The notes under the pieces were generated by a model. The model searched no databases, was not told the origin of the DNA, and worked only from the letters and a program-made list of their open reading frames with translations. DNA of 64,000 bases from Chamaecrista fasciculata (lineage: Eukaryota > Streptophyta > Magnoliopsida > Fabales > Fabaceae), in NCBI GenBank assembly GCA_003254925.1, contig QANZ01039468.1:105731-169730 (forward strand), in the 5' to 3' direction. Each line of letters opens with the position of its first letter. Position 1 is the stretch's first letter. Made by a program: the position numbers and the translations under genes. Of the stretch, positions 61,401 to 64,000 are shown piece by piece.

Positions 61401-63338
61401 AGGCTTGCAACAGCTTGAAGAAAAGTTATGAAAAGAAACTAGATAAGTGATAACCCTATGGAGTACGTTACTTGATTCTCCCAACTGCTGAGCTTTGTAA
61501 TGTGTATTTTATGGGAAACTTGAAGACCACACCATATTTTACAGAACTTATCTACTCTATGAAGACCACAAAGATAAAGACACAAATGTCTGATTTTGAT
61601 GAGCCTTTAGTAATCAGAGCAAAAGATATTGAATTACAATAGCAAAAAACTGCAATAGTTCAGGCTTTTGTTTAGATGGTCTTCTATTTGCATCAATAAT
61701 TTCTGCAATTTTTTGTTTCTCTCTTGTATTTTATTTTTAAATCATTTAAAGAACGGGGGTTTTAAGTACAATCAGGGTGCTATAGATTGGATGCTGATTT
61801 TCTTTGCATTAGACAAAAGTAACTCAAGCCAGTGGTAATAAATACACAAAGCACCAAAATTAATAAAGAATTGAAACAAAAACTAAAGTGTTTAAGATAG
61901 GAATTATCTTACTTGGCATGCCACATTTTCTAATTTGTGCCCAAGCTTGCTCAAAGCCTCAGCATAGGAACCAGTAAGCTGTAGATTTCCAATTGCATTG
62001 AGCAATGCTCGGCCCTACAAGATTAAAAAATACAGAAATAAGTTTTAGTCAAGAAAATGTCCCAGCTAGTTGTGAAAATCAATATGGTCCCATCATATGT
62101 GGTGGCAAACCTGAAGAAATTCCATTGAAAGGTAATAAGCCTGCTTAATGTTTAGCTTCTCATAGTAATCATTAGTGGAATTCCAGTTTATTATGAGTTC
62201 ATCCCTAACACTCTGTGCAGTTGCAAAAAAAGCACTAGGAAGTTCAAAATTTTCTGGAGAAAACATTGGAGTGAACTCTGCATGGTATTTGATACTAGAG
62301 GCAATAGATGCAGCATCCTGTGTGACAGGCTCGAGAGCAGTTGTAGCTTCTAGAACAAAGGACAAACAGTTAAGATTAAAACAAAATATACTTGTTAGTA
62401 ACTTTCAAAAAGAATCTCAACCAAAAGCTTCCTATGTCATCATAGTCCTTACACCCAATTAAATATTTAAAAAATATAAAACTGAAAATAGCTATAGCCG
62501 GCTTAGACAATTTTTTGTTAAAACTAGGCATAGCTACCAAACTACTAGACAGTATACTATATCTCCAGCAACAATTCACATATTTCCATGTCAACATAAA
62601 AAAAGGATCCAAACCCATCAACTTCTTAGCAGCATGCCATGCTTCAATGCAACAATAAGCCAACTTACTAAGATGATTTTCAACCATCAAGCCCACAACA
62701 TCATTTCTTGAGCTATAATGGAAACCATCCAAAATGTTTGCTACGAACTTGATGATTGAAAATTAAAATGTCATCAAATAGCATGACTTTTGATGCAATC
62801 TTGACATACTATCAAGAAAAATAATGAATCTCAATCCTTTTTCTATGCTAACAAGGTAAAACATGGGAAGAGAATGCATAGTATATACTATACCACCTCC
62901 TAAAAGTTTTTTCACGATCCATGCACAAGTTCAACCAGAAGGTAATTGCACAAAGATTCCCTTACAAAGAACTATTTCTAAAATTTTTAAGTATCCCTTA
63001 TTTCCCTTCACTTAGTTATTATCAAGTAACCAAACCTGACACTAGACCGTAAAATCAAAACCTAATCTGCAGATGGATTAATAAGGCTCGAGAGAAACAA
63101 AGAATTCCAGACCTTGCTGAGTAATCGGATCTTTCCCTGTCTGCGTCGCCTCACTACTGGACACATTCTTCACCGTAAAAGACTTAGTGAGAGGTCGTGA
63201 CTTCACCGTCCGGCATACTCGCAAAAACCTCGATTTGGAACACCGTGAGCTGAGACCGATGAGTCCAGTGATGGAATTGCAGCGAGAAAAGGCCTCCGGT
63301 TTGGTTGATGAACTCACAGAGAAGTGCAATGTCGTCAT
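52449..63338 (-). CDS. PHS1: plastidial alpha-glucan phosphorylase (L-type, starch), 967 aa
   Basis: Releases or adds glucose-1-phosphate at the non-reducing ends of malto-oligosaccharides in plastids. Fifteen exons: 63113-63338, 62111-62349, 61913-62014, 61101-61277, 60735-61010, 60092-60363, 59886-60003, 59414-59806, 58431-58583, 57269-57397, 56655-56891, 54984-55060, 53759-53945, 53137-53337, 52449-52565. All are GT-AG and sum to 2,904 bases. Residues 1-~50 (Ser/Arg/Lys-rich) are a transit peptide. Recognisable blocks: [65 protein letters not shown], and the PLP lysine (~Lys813) in [14 protein letters not shown]. Exon 8 (residues 471-601) encodes the L-isoform insertion, including a nine-Glu run, that distinguishes plastidial from cytosolic enzymes. 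The C-terminus WNIDPVKLP is intact. Confidence 0.97.
55323..55365. repeat. PHS1: perfect 18-bp inverted repeat with 7-base loop
   Basis: ATTATTTAATTAAAGAAA, loop CTGACAA, then its exact complement, within the longest-but-one PHS1 intron. Both strands could form a hairpin. No known element ends are associated. Confidence 0.9.
57055..57113. repeat. PHS1: two-copy ~30-base tandem repeat in PHS1 intron
   Basis: GAGCTGACAAAATCACAAAG followed by GGCT occurs twice, separated by a partial copy (GACAAAAGA). Non-coding. Confidence 0.85.
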
Positions 63339-63795
63339 TGTTAGAAATCTCTGGCTCTTGCGATCACAGAGAGAGTGAGAGTGAGAGTGGGACTTTATTA
63401 TCTTGTGTCACGAGCTTCGTTTCTCTGTCCAATGAAGTCGATGTTGAAAAATGAGAAATCATCGAATCACGAGTCAGTCATCCCACTACTCCATTATTAT
63501 TACTGTTATTAAAGCTTTTTTTGGAGCCAACGAACGGTGCTAATAAGCTAAGGTTCCAAATGAGACTGATTTTGGAGATATCAAATCGAAATCGAAAGGA
63601 AACAAATATTCATGGAGTCTCTGAATGAATCTGCTATGCTGGTGCTTCGTTTTGAATGCCACGCGTGACGTGTCATTTCCATTCCATGATTTTTTCGATT
63701 ATTGGTTTCCTAAGGCGAAATATTAGCCGTTGGTATGTTCAGACTTGGTTTCACCAAAGGGCCCGGACTTTAGTTTCTTACTTAGATAAGATAAG

Positions 63796-64000
63796 AGTAA
63801 ACTCCCAAACTTGTCCCCGAATTATTGGGTCGCTGACAGATTGGTCCCTGATTTATGGAAATTAACAAATAGGTCCCCGAATTTTACTAACGTTAGTCAA
63901 ATTGGTCCCTGAAGCCGTTAACTGCTGACGTGGCACGTTAAGTTGGAAAACAAAAAAAAAGCCAACTGTGCGTGCCACATCAGCATTAATAATAAAAAAA
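63796..64000. mobile_element. left part of a foldback/MITE element reaching the window end
   Basis: Begins AGTAAACTCCCAAACTTGTC and carries 'GGTCCCTGATTTATGG', 'AAATTGGTCCCTGAAG' and a short palindrome, GCTGACGTGGCACG / CGTGCCACATCAGC (near 63,925-63,984). The layout matches the 'GGTCCC' foldback families seen elsewhere in the window. Its right end lies outside. Confidence 0.55.

Overview
The window is nuclear DNA of a higher plant, most likely a woody core eudicot. Genes carry GT-AG introns, several proteins belong to plant-only families (ULTRAPETALA, plastidial starch phosphorylase, ECA1/prolamin-like secreted proteins), and intergenic DNA is AT-rich and full of MITEs, SINEs, LINE and LTR remnants. 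The species cannot be named from sequence alone. Four single N bases (14,759; 22,099; 37,066; 38,044) mark unresolved calls, two of them inside poly-A runs.

Layout. 1-3,453 (-): 3' part of an ArfGAP gene of AGD5 type, running off the left edge. 5,241-6,164 (+): a 77-aa conserved-looking small protein with a non-coding first exon near 4.0 kb. 8,301-9,548: a 5'-truncated LINE with a clear target duplication. 9,792-10,926 (+): a two-exon ~145-aa protein of unknown function. 12,136-15,894 (-): a complete 12-exon PLP enzyme of the methionine gamma-lyase/'aluminium resistance' family with a possible plastid leader. 18,349-21,708 (+): a complete four-exon ULTRAPETALA gene whose second intron uses a GC donor. 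22-26 kb: MITEs, tRNA-derived SINEs and an LTR-like block.

26.7-36.5 kb (-): a tandem array of four ECA1-type secreted cysteine-rich protein genes in ~2.4-kb units that include promoter and a resident MITE. Three copies are intact. The fourth is split between its start codon and signal peptide by a ~1.3-kb LTR-like element that itself contains a CACTA-type end. A TIR element with an 8-9 bp target duplication sits in the unit of the first copy, and the second copy's unit preserves the empty site. 37,528-37,830 (-): an orphan first exon of an alliinase/tryptophan aminotransferase-related gene. 38-42 kb: no gene seen.

42.4-45.0 kb (+): UDP-glucose 6-dehydrogenase, single coding exon plus a 5'-UTR intron. 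45.7-46.1 kb: decayed Copia reverse transcriptase. 47,331-50,551 (+): two-exon protein with two U1-type zinc fingers and low-complexity repeats. 52,449-63,338 (-): complete 15-exon plastidial (L-type) alpha-glucan phosphorylase, 967 aa.

The genes do not form a pathway cluster. UGD (cell-wall precursor) and PHS1 (starch) are unrelated neighbours. The most distinctive part is the ECA1-like array, where duplication, insertion and gene loss can be ordered from the sequence. No convincing wholly new system was found. Exon boundaries were assigned by hand from reading frame, splice signals and family knowledge; no alignment or expression data were available.
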